This document shows positions 55,931-64,000 of a DNA stretch of 64,000 bases, one piece after another (position 1 is the stretch's first letter; each line of letters begins with the position of its first letter). Under the pieces are notes generated by a model that did not search any database, was not told the origin of the DNA, and saw only the letters and a program-made list of their open reading frames with translations. The position numbers were made by a program, and so were the translations under genes. Origin of the DNA: Methylophilaceae bacterium (GTDB lineage Bacteria > Pseudomonadota > Gammaproteobacteria > Burkholderiales > Methylophilaceae); NCBI GenBank assembly GCA_018398995.1, contig CP073759.1, positions 1,566,311-1,630,310 of the forward strand, given 5' to 3'.

Positions 55931-56404
55931 TTATTGTAATTGTCCGATATTTGTTAATTGATTAGCTAATGTAGCATCATCGTTTATGCTGCCAAATTCA
56001 ATGGCTAAAAAAGCCTCAATACGCTTTCTCAGAATCGAATAAGCATTTTCAAAGCTGGCGCAAATTTCAGCCTCACTGCCTGTGGCTTTGGCTGGATCAT
56101 CGACGCCCCAGTGTGCACGAATGACTTTGCCTAAATAAGCTGGGCAGGTTTCGCCGGCTGCATGGTCGCACACCGTAATAACAATATCAGGGACGCTAGG
56201 TAAATCTTGCCATGATTTGCTGTAATAACCCGCTGTAGGAATGCCTTTTTGTGTTAACAATGCAATTGAACGCGGATGTACCTCGCCAGTTGGATGGCTA
56301 CCTGCGCTCATTGCATACATGCCTTCAGGTGCCAAATTATTCAATATAGCCTCAGCTAAAATGGAGCGACAGGAGTTGCCCGTGCATAAAAATAAAATAT
56401 TCAT
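55931..56404 (-). CDS. arsC: Arsenate reductase, low-molecular-weight phosphatase type
   Basis: Reduces arsenate to arsenite for export. The 157-aa protein has the P-loop LFLCTGNSCRS (C7, C12) and a distal cysteine pair in VCDHAAGETCP (C79, C87), as in the thioredoxin-coupled ArsC family; the WGVDDPAKA stretch is typical. Start: ATG 56404 fits the conserved MNILFLC; a start four codons upstream has a ribosome site too close to it. 9-21 bp after acr3. Confidence 0.92.
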   Translation of the reverse strand: MNILFLCTGNSCRSILAEAILNNLAPEGMYAMSAGSHPTGEVHPRSIALLTQKGIPTAGYYSKSWQDLPSVPDIVITVCDHAAGETCPAYLGKVIRAHWGVDDPAKATGSEAEICASFENAYSILRKRIEAFLAIEFGSINDDATLANQLTNIGQLQ

Positions 56405-56425
56405 TTGATGGCGCATTTCCTTATT

Positions 56426-57487
56426 TCATGAATGCTCATACCAGTGCTTGCTGCGATTAACGATTGCCACAATAGAAAGCATGACTGGCACCTCAATGAG
56501 TACGCCAACCACCGTTGCTAATGCCGCGCCCGAGTTAAATCCAAATAACGCAATAGCTGTTGCTACCGCAAGTTCGAAGAAGTTAGATGCCCCAATGAGA
56601 GCCGATGGTCCAGCAACGCAATGGGCGACTTTATATTTTTTATTCAGCCAATAAGCAAGCAGGGAATTGAAATACACCTGAATCAATATTGGTACAGCCA
56701 GCAACAGAATGATGAATGGCTGGTTAAGAATTTGCTCTCCTTGTAATGCAAACAATAAAACAAGCGTAATCAGTAATGCCGAAAGCGAGATTGGTTGTAG
56801 CGTTTTAAGCATTGTGTTGAGTGCATTATCGTTGCCTTTGCGTAATAATATTGTTCTGAATACTTGACTAATTGCAACTGGCACCACAATAAACAGCAGA
56901 ACGGAAATTAATAGCGTATCCCAAGGCGCCACAATGCTAGATAAGCCCAATAGCAGTGCAACGATGGGTGCAAATGCAAATAGCAAAATTACATCATTAA
57001 TAGCAACTTGCGATAAAGTAAACTTCGCGTCCCCATTGCACAAGTTACTCCATACAAATACCATTGCTGTACATGGCGCTGCGGCTAATAAAATCAATCC
57101 TGCAATATAACTATCAATTTGATCTGCTGGCAACATGTCTGCAAACAAGTGTCGAATAAAAATCCAGGCCAATAAAGCCATTGAAAATGGTTTAACCATC
57201 CAGTTGATAAACAGTGTCACGCCAATGCCTTTGACATGTGCGAGCACTTCGCTCATGGCTGTAAAATCAATTTTAAGTAGCATTGGAATAATCATTAACC
57301 AGATTAATACAGCAATAGGGAGATTCACCTCTGCCACTTTGAATGTTGCAAGTGTTTGAAATAGGTTAGGCGCCAACTTACCAAGGCTAATGCCTACCGC
57401 AATACAACCTAATACCCACCAAGTGAGGTTACGTTCGAAGCTGCTGATTGTAGGCGGTGCGTTAACAACCGCTTGATTGCTTGTCAT
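56426..57487 (-). CDS. acr3: Arsenite efflux transporter, ACR3 type
   Basis: Exports arsenite across the inner membrane, driven by proton motive force. The 353-aa protein has about ten helices, the conserved cysteine in LAAAPCTAMVFVWSNL, and GPSALIGASNFFELAVA. Membership of the BART/ACR3 family is clear and it is not ArsB. It overlaps the arsI 3' end by 26 bp; AAAGGAAAA before the ATG supports the start. Confidence 0.94.
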   Translation of the reverse strand: MTSNQAVVNAPPTISSFERNLTWWVLGCIAVGISLGKLAPNLFQTLATFKVAEVNLPIAVLIWLMIIPMLLKIDFTAMSEVLAHVKGIGVTLFINWMVKPFSMALLAWIFIRHLFADMLPADQIDSYIAGLILLAAAPCTAMVFVWSNLCNGDAKFTLSQVAINDVILLFAFAPIVALLLGLSSIVAPWDTLLISVLLFIVVPVAISQVFRTILLRKGNDNALNTMLKTLQPISLSALLITLVLLFALQGEQILNQPFIILLLAVPILIQVYFNSLLAYWLNKKYKVAHCVAGPSALIGASNFFELAVATAIALFGFNSGAALATVVGVLIEVPVMLSIVAIVNRSKHWYEHS

Positions 57488-57944
57488 TGTTGTTTTTTCC
57501 TTTTTTTGTTATCAATTGAATCGTTTGCGTTGGTGCACAACAAACAGTGTTTTTGGATGCACTGTCGGCATGGTTAAACATTGGCGCATCCGCCAGTGTA
57601 TGGTAGGTTTCCCATGCAATACCAGTTGGGTCTTGCACCCAATGTTTGTTGGATGTTGCATAGCAACAAGTGGTGCTTTCTTGCGAAAGCATGGTCATAT
57701 CTGCTTTTTCTAATCTTGTTTTAATTTCAGCTAGCTCATGGCTTTTTTCTACTTGAATGCCAATATGATCCAGCCCTGTTTTTGCACCTCGGGCGCTAAT
57801 TGCAAAATTGACTAAAGGGTCATCTAACATCCATTTTGCATAGTCAGTTTTTTGCACAGTTGGTTGCGCACCAAACAGCGTATTATAAAAAGTGATGCTG
57901 TTTGCTAAGTCGTTGACAGAAATGTGTAGATGCATTCTTTTCAC
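57462..57944 (-). CDS. arsI: ArsI-type C-As lyase (ArsI/CadI family, VOC fold)
   Basis: A 160-aa dioxygenase-fold protein of the ArsI/CadI family. Candidate metal ligands are H5, H60 (GLDHIGIQ) and E112 (AWETYHT), and the vicinal cysteine pair C93-C94 in STTCCYATSNK matches the arsenic-binding pair of ArsI. The family cleaves methylarsenite to arsenite and formaldehyde. CadI-type assignment (cadmium-induced) cannot be fully excluded. In an operon arsR-arsI-acr3-arsC. Confidence 0.85.
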   Translation of the reverse strand: MKRMHLHISVNDLANSITFYNTLFGAQPTVQKTDYAKWMLDDPLVNFAISARGAKTGLDHIGIQVEKSHELAEIKTRLEKADMTMLSQESTTCCYATSNKHWVQDPTGIAWETYHTLADAPMFNHADSASKNTVCCAPTQTIQLITKKGKNNNDKQSSGC

Positions 57945-58282
57945 TAGGTCGTTGCCTTTTGTTGAGTCTCACAGGCGATATCTGAACAGCAAGTTTGCGT
58001 GCCTGCACAACAATTATCAGTTAAGTATGTGAGTAAATCATTCATGGCATCATAATTAGCAGAGTAATAAATAAATCTGCTCTCTTGTTTTGCATTAATT
58101 AAACCAGCATGACTTAACGCCTTTAGGTGAAATGATAATGTGCTGTTAGGCATATGAAGTGCTTCGGAAATAGCACCTGCTGCTAATCCGTTTATCCCTG
58201 TCTGTACTAATAATCTGAAAATCTCTAGTCTCGCCTCGTTAGCGATAGAAGAAAGTAGCGTCACTGCGGATATAGCATTCAT
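57944..58282 (-). CDS. arsR: ArsR-family metalloregulator with C-terminal cysteine site
   Basis: Repressor released by arsenite. The 112-aa winged helix (NSTLSFHLKALSHAGLI recognition helix) lacks the classical ELCVCDL site but has C91-C92 and C98-C99, C104 at the C-terminus, resembling the Acidithiobacillus ferrooxidans ArsR type. ATG 58282 is preferred: the ORF can be read from 58333, but those 17 codons (MIGCAIDIFLYIWKYRN) run through the operator. The stop overlaps the arsI start by 1 nt. Confidence 0.88.
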   Translation of the reverse strand: MNAISAVTLLSSIANEARLEIFRLLVQTGINGLAAGAISEALHMPNSTLSFHLKALSHAGLINAKQESRFIYYSANYDAMNDLLTYLTDNCCAGTQTCCSDIACETQQKATT

Positions 58283-58317
58283 ATTTCTATATTTCCATAT
58301 ATATAGAAATATGTCAA
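58280..58317 (-). promoter_or_regulatory. ArsR operator overlapping promoter and start codon
   Basis: A perfect 12-bp inverted repeat CATATTTCTATA / TATAGAAATATG (58280-58291 and 58302-58313) with a 10-bp spacer. Its left arm contains the arsR ATG, and a TTGACA -35 (58312-58317) abuts its right arm. Binding would block transcription and the start region, with transcripts possibly leaderless or nearly so. Confidence 0.7.
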
Positions 58318-58441
58318 TCGCACAACCAATCAACCATCTGGGTTAGCCCGTTGACTAAGTCTTTGTTTCATTGGATATGCAGTGCTTTGTTGTATAATCA
58401 CTTTTCGTTTTTTCAATCAAATACCCTTAAAGACATACGTT

Positions 58442-59546
58442 ATGGAAGCAGAACAACTCAATCTTATTGCCAATCGGCTTAGCAATTTAACTGTCCGCAA
58501 TGAAGACCTTCGGGGGTATCTTTGACTATGAAGGTAAAGCGCAGCGTCTAGCGGAAGTAGATGGTTTATTGGAGGATCCAGATGTTTGGAATGACCCAGA
58601 AAATGCGCAAAAATTAGGTAAAGAAAAGCGCATGCTAGCAGGTGTTGTGCATACGCTCAACAGTTTGGAACAAGGGATTAAAGATAGCCAAGAGTTGTTT
58701 GAAATGGCGCGAGAAGAGGGCGATGACGCCTCTTTAATGAGTATTGCAACAGATTCTGAAGCATTAGAAAAAGTTGTTGAGGAATTAGAGTTTAGACGCA
58801 TGTTCTCACAACCAATGGATGAAAATAATTGCTTTGTTGAATTTCAATCGGGTAGTGGGGGTACTGAGGCGCAAGATTGGGCGAACATGCTATTACGTAT
58901 GTATTTACGCTATTGCGAACGCAAAGGTTTTAAGGTAGAAGTGTTAGAAATGTCAGATGGTGATGTGGCTGGCATTAAAGGGGCATCGCTTAAAGTCACC
59001 GGTGATTATGCCTTTGGTACTTTACGGACCGAAAGTGGTGTGCATCGATTGGTTAGAAAATCACCCTTTGATAGCAATGCCAAGCGCCATACCAGCTTTG
59101 CCAGTGTGCAAATTTTCCCAGAAGTGGATGATTCAATTGAAATTGATATTAATCCTGCCGATATTCGCATTGATACCTATCGCGCCAGCGGTGCAGGTGG
59201 GCAGCATATTAACAAAACCGATTCAGCTGTGCGTTTAACTCATCTGCCAACGGGTGTTGTGGTGCAATGTCAAAACGACCGATCTCAACATCGTAATAAA
59301 GAAGAAGCGATGAATATGTTGAAAGGTGCTTTATATAATTTGGAATTGAACAAGCGGAATGAAGAAAAGCAAGCGTTAGAAGATGCCAAAACAGATATAG
59401 GTTGGGGGCATCAAATTCGTAGCTATGTATTGGATCAAGGACGTATTAAAGATTTGAGAACCAATGTTGAAGTGGGCAATACACAAGGTGTATTAGACGG
59501 TGATTTAGACCAATTTATTCAGGTTAGTCTAAAGCAAGGGGTCTAG
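58442..59546 (+). CDS. prfB: Peptide chain release factor 2, programmed +1 frameshift
   Basis: RF2 ends translation at UGA and UAA. The reading starts at ATG 58442 ([15 protein letters not shown]...), runs 27 codons, meets TGA at 58523 and continues in the +1 frame at 58524, giving 367 aa (E. coli 365). Domain 2 has SPF (RKSPFDS), and domain 3 has the catalytic GGQ in [14 protein letters not shown]. An ORF caller alone would start it at 58500 and miss the first 19 residues. Convergent with the HDOD gene, sharing CTAG. Confidence 0.97.
58511..58526 (+). promoter_or_regulatory. prfB programmed frameshift site
   Basis: CGG GGG TAT CTT TGA C at 58511-58526. The G-run acts as an internal Shine-Dalgarno element, then CTT-TGA-C slips by +1. 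E. coli has AGG GGG TAT CTT TGA C; here the A is C, leaving a five-G core. Autoregulation by RF2 level is established for the family. Confidence 0.93.
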
Positions 59547-60388
59547 TTTGACTGATTAATTGATTCTGCATCAGGGTGCTTAATTAGATAAAGTACACGC
59601 GCTACGTCTACGTGTAAAAATGCAGCAATTGCATCATAATCATCGGGTAATGCCGCATCATCCCAGCCATTAGCCGAGTGCCTTGCAAGGTTTACGGCCA
59701 AAGAAACATTATTCACGCGGTTATCTAACTCGGTTTCACCATCATCATTCATGAGTTTTGTGAGTAACGGCGGCATTGGATACACTTTGACTAACTCATT
59801 TTGTAAATCGCTGGTGTGAAAGCCTAGTACACGTTGTTGTGCATCTTTAGTGCGTAATGTTTTATCCTGTTGCTGCATATCAAAGATAATATTCATCTTT
59901 TCTGGCGCAAAGCACCACATCAACATTTCTGCAAAATCATGTAGTAAAGCCGCAATCCATATTTCTTCTGAGTGTAAATCTTTTCTTAAGGCCGCCCAAT
60001 CTGCTGCGAAATAGGCAGCTCGGTGTGCTCTTTTAATGAGCTTGAGTAGGTGCGTCAATGCTGGCATATTCGATCTAAGCCTGTCATCAACTAATAAGTC
60101 TGGCGTTAAATGACCAAAAAAGTTGGTCGTTCCCAACATCATAACAGCCTGTTCAACTTCGATAATATCTTGAAGCTGATGCTTACCCGGATGGCTGTTG
60201 GTATAGCTGAGCACTTTAAACACCATAAAAGGATCATTTAATACAACAGCCGAAATAGCGCGTGCGCTGAGATGTTCTTCATCCTGTTTTAGTTTTGCCA
60301 ACTCTCTTGCTGTTTGCCTTAGTACAGGTATATTAATTTTACGTAAGCTTTTTAACCACGTAACAGCATCGTTAATCTCATTGTTCAT
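59543..60388 (-). CDS. HDOD-domain signalling protein
   Basis: A 281-aa protein built around an HDOD domain (about 12-215), an HD-like fold lacking reliable metal-ligand pattern. Hallmarks are [25 protein letters not shown] (20-mer core visible at about 41-65) and [16 protein letters not shown]. Family members work in stress, motility or chemotaxis signalling; no partner domain is present. Tail-to-tail overlap with prfB (CTAG). The upstream gap 60389-60575 shows nothing recognisable. Confidence 0.82.
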   Translation of the reverse strand: MNNEINDAVTWLKSLRKINIPVLRQTARELAKLKQDEEHLSARAISAVVLNDPFMVFKVLSYTNSHPGKHQLQDIIEVEQAVMMLGTTNFFGHLTPDLLVDDRLRSNMPALTHLLKLIKRAHRAAYFAADWAALRKDLHSEEIWIAALLHDFAEMLMWCFAPEKMNIIFDMQQQDKTLRTKDAQQRVLGFHTSDLQNELVKVYPMPPLLTKLMNDDGETELDNRVNNVSLAVNLARHSANGWDDAALPDDYDAIAAFLHVDVARVLYLIKHPDAESINQSN

Positions 60389-60575
60389 TCAAGACTCTCC
60401 TTGGGTAGCATCAGCTTAAGCCTAATAAACAAAAACAGTGTGAAGAACAAAGCAATAAAAGTGTCTTAAATCTGCAATATCAACATCATAATGACAATAC
60501 AAATATATACAAATACAGGCATCGCCCATACAATCGCACATAACAAATGCTCACTATTGTTAACAAATCAACCAT

Positions 60576-61904
60576 ATGCAACCGCTAAAAGAAATTTTAT
60601 CGTCTATTAAATCGGCAAAGCTAACTGACTTTGATGCTTGGCATGGTCGCCTAGTTGTTTGGTTGGCTGCCGCAACAGCTGGTTTGGTCGTGGTGTTATT
60701 CGCTAAAGGGACAGAACATACAATAGCGTTGTTTTTTCAGCTGCAGCGTTTACATTGGTGGGCGCCATTAATTGTAACGCCTTTAGGCGGTATATTCATC
60801 GTTTGGGTAACGCGTAAATGGTTTAAAGGCGCAGCTGGTAGTGGTATTCCACAAGTGATGGCGGCTCTGCATCAAACCAATACAGATAATCAATATCCTG
60901 CGTTAGTGAGTTTAAAATTGGCGATAGGTAAGGTTTTTTTAGGTATTGGTACCCTATTAGCAGGATTTTCTGCAGGACGAGAAGGTCCTTCGGTGCAAGT
61001 TGCCGCTAGTATCATGCATACTTTCCGCCACTTTTTGCCTGATGGTTTCTCAGTGCAACCCAAACATTTAATTCTTGCTGGTGGCGCTGCCGGCATTTCT
61101 GCTGCTTTTAATACGCCGCTAGCTGGCATTGTGTTTGCAATAGAAGAGTTAGGGCGTCGTTTTGAGCAAAAAACCAATGGCGTGATTATCACTGCCATTG
61201 TGCTGTCAGGCTTAGTTGCCATTTCTTTACAAGGTAACTATACCTACTTTGGACAGCTTTCTGTGGGTGTTGTGGACAGTAAAATTATTCTGCCTATTTT
61301 ATTTTGCGGACTCATTTGCGGCATATCAGGTGGCATATTTAGCCGCACATTGATAAGCGCTTCAGGGCAAATGAAAGGACGGCTAGGTGCGCTAAGACGA
61401 TTGCATCCTTTATGGTGGGCGGGCTTTTGTGGTTTGCTGGTGGCGCTACTGGGTGTTGTCAGTCATGGTGCCGCACATGGCTCTGGTTATGCGACTACTC
61501 AAGATATTTTGTCAGGCAATGTACATAGTGCCTGGTTTTATGCCCCTGTTAAGTATTTAGCAACTATTTTTACTTATTTAAGTGGTGTTCCTGGCGGCAT
61601 TTTTGCCCCGTCGCTTTCTATTGGTGCTGGTATTGGCCATGATTTGGTACCGCTATTTGGTTACGAACCCTATCAAAGTGCCATTATTGCTTTATGTATG
61701 GCAGGCTTTCTTGCTGCTGTTACACAAGCACCGCTCACCTCTTTTATTATCGTGATGGAAATGATTGATGGCCACGAAATGGTCATTAGTCTCATGGCAA
61801 TTACGTTTATCGCTTCTATGATTTCAAAGGTATTTAGTAAGCCGCTTTATGCAACATTGGCAGATCAGCAGACAGGCATGACGCAAAAGATTAGTCATGA
61901 TTGA
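60576..61904 (+). CDS. ClC-family chloride channel/antiporter
   Basis: A 442-aa membrane protein. Selectivity motifs GSGIPQ (88-93), GREGPSVQ (gating E136), GGIFAPSLSIGAG and the tyrosine motif KPLYATL match. FNTPLAGIVFAIEEL carries the internal glutamate of proton-coupled exchangers, so a 2 Cl-/H+ antiporter is more likely than a channel. No CBS domains at the C-terminus. Standalone between HDOD and ppc. Confidence 0.92.
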   Translation: MQPLKEILSSIKSAKLTDFDAWHGRLVVWLAAATAGLVVVLFAKGTEHTIALFFQLQRLHWWAPLIVTPLGGIFIVWVTRKWFKGAAGSGIPQVMAALHQTNTDNQYPALVSLKLAIGKVFLGIGTLLAGFSAGREGPSVQVAASIMHTFRHFLPDGFSVQPKHLILAGGAAGISAAFNTPLAGIVFAIEELGRRFEQKTNGVIITAIVLSGLVAISLQGNYTYFGQLSVGVVDSKIILPILFCGLICGISGGIFSRTLISASGQMKGRLGALRRLHPLWWAGFCGLLVALLGVVSHGAAHGSGYATTQDILSGNVHSAWFYAPVKYLATIFTYLSGVPGGIFAPSLSIGAGIGHDLVPLFGYEPYQSAIIALCMAGFLAAVTQAPLTSFIIVMEMIDGHEMVISLMAITFIASMISKVFSKPLYATLADQQTGMTQKISHD

Positions 61905-61915
61905 TACGTGTAAGA

Positions 61916-64000
61916 CTAACCCGTGTTCCGCAAGCCTGCGGCAACGCCGTTAATGGTGAGTAAAATGGCTAGCTTGAGCTTATCGTTGGTGTCTCCTGCA
62001 CGATAACGTTGAATCATCTCAACTTGTAAATAATTCATCGGGTCTAAATACGGTAGTCGATTTTTGATTGAATCTGCCAAGATTGGATTGCTACTTAGCC
62101 GCTCATCCGTGTCTTGCAATAAATTCAATGCAGCAACCGTTAACTTGTATTCTGCCTCTATACGGGCAAAAATATGTTCTCTTAATGCGACATCTGATAG
62201 CATTTGTGAATAGCGTTTTGCCACTGTTAAATCTGTTTTTGCAATCACCATATCAACATTCGCAATGAGCGTTTTAAATAGCGGCCACGACTGAAGCATC
62301 TGCTTTAATTGTTGAGTGCGCATTGTTGTTTTTTTCTCATCCGCATGCAAATAATGATGAATAGCGCTACCTAAACCATACCAACCCGGTAATAATAAAC
62401 GGCATTGTGCCCACGAAAACCCCCAAGGAATGGCACGTAAATCTTCGATTTTTCGATTGGTTTTGCGCGCAGCAGGGCGGCTACCAATATTTAATTCCGC
62501 AATTTCAGCAATGGGTGTGGTATTAAAAAAGTACTCTTCAAATCCAGGTGTTTCATAAATTAAGCTTCGATAAGCTGTCATCGCTGTGCTAGATAGTGTT
62601 TCCATTACACTTTCAAAAGCGCGTTCTTGTTGGTGACTTAGATCGGTTTGAGGAAACAAACTAGCATCCAAGGTGGCAGCAATTAAAGTCTCTAGACTTT
62701 GTTTGCCTACTTTTGCATCTGAATATTTAAATGCAATCGTCTCACCTTGCTCGGTTAATCGTATTTGACCATTCACAGTACCAAGCGGTTGTGCCACGAT
62801 GGCGTCATAAGTTGGCCCACCACCACGGCCGACTGCACCGCCACGGCCATGAAATAATCGTAATCTTATATTGGCTTGCTTGAACAAAGTCAGCAGTTCA
62901 ACCTCTGCTTTATATAACTCCCAGCTCGAAGTTAAAAAGCCGCCATCTTTATTACTGTCAGAATAACCCAACATGATTTCTTGCTCATCACCTTGATAAC
63001 GCAGCACATCTTTAGTACCTAATAATCCTAACCAATGAGTCATAATCATGGGCGCATTGCGTAAGTCGGCAATGGTTTCAAATAAAGGCACAATATTCAA
63101 ATCAAGCTGGATATTGGGAGATCCCCAAACACCGCGAAGTAAGCCAGTTTCTTTTTGCAATAATGCCAATTCAAGTAAATCAGAGAGCGTTTCAGTATGC
63201 GAAATGATGTACTGACGCACCGCGCACGGGCCAAACAGTTGACGAATTTCGCGCACCTTGGTCAATACACCTATTTCTTTATGTAGCAGCTCAGAATATT
63301 GATGAAAAGGGGAAAATAATAAACGCGGTTGTTGCAATTCTGCTAATAGCGTTTTGATCTTTTCTGATTCATGTAACTGATTGTATTCAAACGCATAACC
63401 TGCTTTGTTCAATAGCTCAGTAATCACTGCCTCATGGATATCGGATGATTGGCGAATATCAATCGTGGCTAAATGAAAGCCAAAGGTTTCAATTGCTTTG
63501 GCTAACTTGCCCAAGCGCGGATACACCAAGTGCTCACCTTTATTCACCATCAACGAATGAATCAGCATGGTGATTTCTGCTAGAAAAGTCGCTGCATTTT
63601 GGTAGGGTTCGGCCTCAAATGTAACCGGACTGCCATCAGCAATAGCTGACAGCAAGCTAGCGGTTATCATTAAACGGTCATGAATGCCATTCAATGCTAA
63701 CCGATAAGCTTCATCAATGCGATGTGGTGATTGATTGCGCGAGCGATCAGCTAATGCTTGTACTTCAGGCGTTACTTTCGCCAACCGAGTGGAAACAGCC
63801 AACTCTCGCTGTAACGCTTCTACCTCACCCAAATAGAATTGAAAAGCGGCTGCAGATTGCAACCGGGCTGCCTGCGCTAGCGTATCCCCGTTCACAAATG
63901 GATTACCATCGCGGTCGCCACCAATCCAGCTACCCATGTGTAAAAAGCTGGGTAATTGATAAAGACCATCAAATTCTTTACTAAAAATACGATTAATGTC
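61916..64000 (-). CDS. ppc: Phosphoenolpyruvate carboxylase, C-terminal part (5' end beyond window)
   Basis: Makes oxaloacetate from PEP and bicarbonate (anaplerotic). About 694 residues are visible; the reading frame continues to the window edge (DINRIFSKEFDGLYQLPSF before SWIGGDRDGNPFV), so ATG 63937 is internal. Motifs include GGDRDGNPFV, MLGYSDSNKDGGFL, FHGRGGAVGRGGGP, GSRPAARK and the C-terminal RNTG. The catalytic His near the N-terminus is outside. Confidence 0.96.
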   Translation of the reverse strand, partial: DINRIFSKEFDGLYQLPSFLHMGSWIGGDRDGNPFVNGDTLAQAARLQSAAAFQFYLGEVEALQRELAVSTRLAKVTPEVQALADRSRNQSPHRIDEAYRLALNGIHDRLMITASLLSAIADGSPVTFEAEPYQNAATFLAEITMLIHSLMVNKGEHLVYPRLGKLAKAIETFGFHLATIDIRQSSDIHEAVITELLNKAGYAFEYNQLHESEKIKTLLAELQQPRLLFSPFHQYSELLHKEIGVLTKVREIRQLFGPCAVRQYIISHTETLSDLLELALLQKETGLLRGVWGSPNIQLDLNIVPLFETIADLRNAPMIMTHWLGLLGTKDVLRYQGDEQEIMLGYSDSNKDGGFLTSSWELYKAEVELLTLFKQANIRLRLFHGRGGAVGRGGGPTYDAIVAQPLGTVNGQIRLTEQGETIAFKYSDAKVGKQSLETLIAATLDASLFPQTDLSHQQERAFESVMETLSSTAMTAYRSLIYETPGFEEYFFNTTPIAEIAELNIGSRPAARKTNRKIEDLRAIPWGFSWAQCRLLLPGWYGLGSAIHHYLHADEKKTTMRTQQLKQMLQSWPLFKTLIANVDMVIAKTDLTVAKRYSQMLSDVALREHIFARIEAEYKLTVAALNLLQDTDERLSSNPILADSIKNRLPYLDPMNYLQVEMIQRYRAGDTNDKLKLAILLTINGVAAGLRNTG

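Noticed and set aside
58334-58523. prfB as a pseudogene with an in-frame TGA
   Set aside because: The TGA lies in the canonical RF2 recoding site and the downstream frame is intact.
63694-63984. Plus-strand ORF opposite ppc
   Set aside because: Shadow of ppc, no ribosome site and no recognisable protein features.

Overview
The window is a dense, AT-rich proteobacterial chromosome segment with no rRNA, tRNA, CRISPR array or insertion sequence that I can see. Several blocks point to a betaproteobacterium, most likely of the methylotrophic family Methylophilaceae (Methylotenera/Methylophilus-like). These are the order fur / bamE-dapB-...-carA-carB-greA-DUF4149 / yhbY / rlmE-ftsH-folP-glmM, a DUF3149 micro-protein, an Entner-Doudoroff edd-eda pair and the amino-acid composition. 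The genus assignment is inference from gene order and protein resemblance, not from a search. Gene density is high and no gene-free stretch exceeds 300 bp.

Layout. 1-1460: dnaK (5' part) and grpE, each behind a sigma-32-type promoter. 1592-9946: a DUF3149 micro-protein, then lipopolysaccharide inner-core genes (waaC, divergent waaG-waaP), an OmpA-like lipoprotein, an LpxL-type acyltransferase, a tandem-domain LPS kinase and a NodU-type carbamoyltransferase. 10101-13463: edd, eda and a HAD phosphatase. 13628-21977: a long minus-strand envelope operon running from hldD through gmhA, hldE, waaF, a GT-C glycosyltransferase, a GT2 glycosyltransferase and an FkbM methyltransferase to galE. 22027-29516: hemH, hrcA, nadK, recN, a LapA-like membrane protein, an M48/TPR lipoprotein protease and fur. 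29603-42981: the housekeeping run bamE-dapB-DUF2238-carAB-greA-DUF4149, yhbY, rlmE-ftsH, folP, glmM.

43102-55679 is a phosphate-responsive region. It holds a PAP2 phosphatase, a zinc-dependent phospholipase C-like protein and a GT4 glycosyltransferase, then ppx, ppk and phoU-pstBAC with two paralogous pstS genes. I find Pho-box-like 18-mers (two GTCA-type half-sites 11 bp apart) in front of pstC, both pstS genes, the PAP2 gene, the phospholipase gene and the GT4 gene. This suggests a phosphate-starvation module that degrades phospholipid and makes glycolipid. 55931-58333 is an ars cluster (arsR-arsI-acr3-arsC) directly beside the phosphate importer through which arsenate normally enters. 58442-64000: prfB with its programmed +1 frameshift, an HDOD protein, a ClC antiporter and the 3' part of ppc.

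The most interesting items are the putative Pho-controlled lipid-remodelling trio (43036-45889), the LPS-core kinase plus carbamoyltransferase pair (6736-9946), the long imperfect palindrome between edd and eda, the unusually extended BamE, and several well-formed regulatory sites: the carAB promoter with a leader hairpin, two sigma-32 promoters and an ArsR operator overlapping its own start codon.
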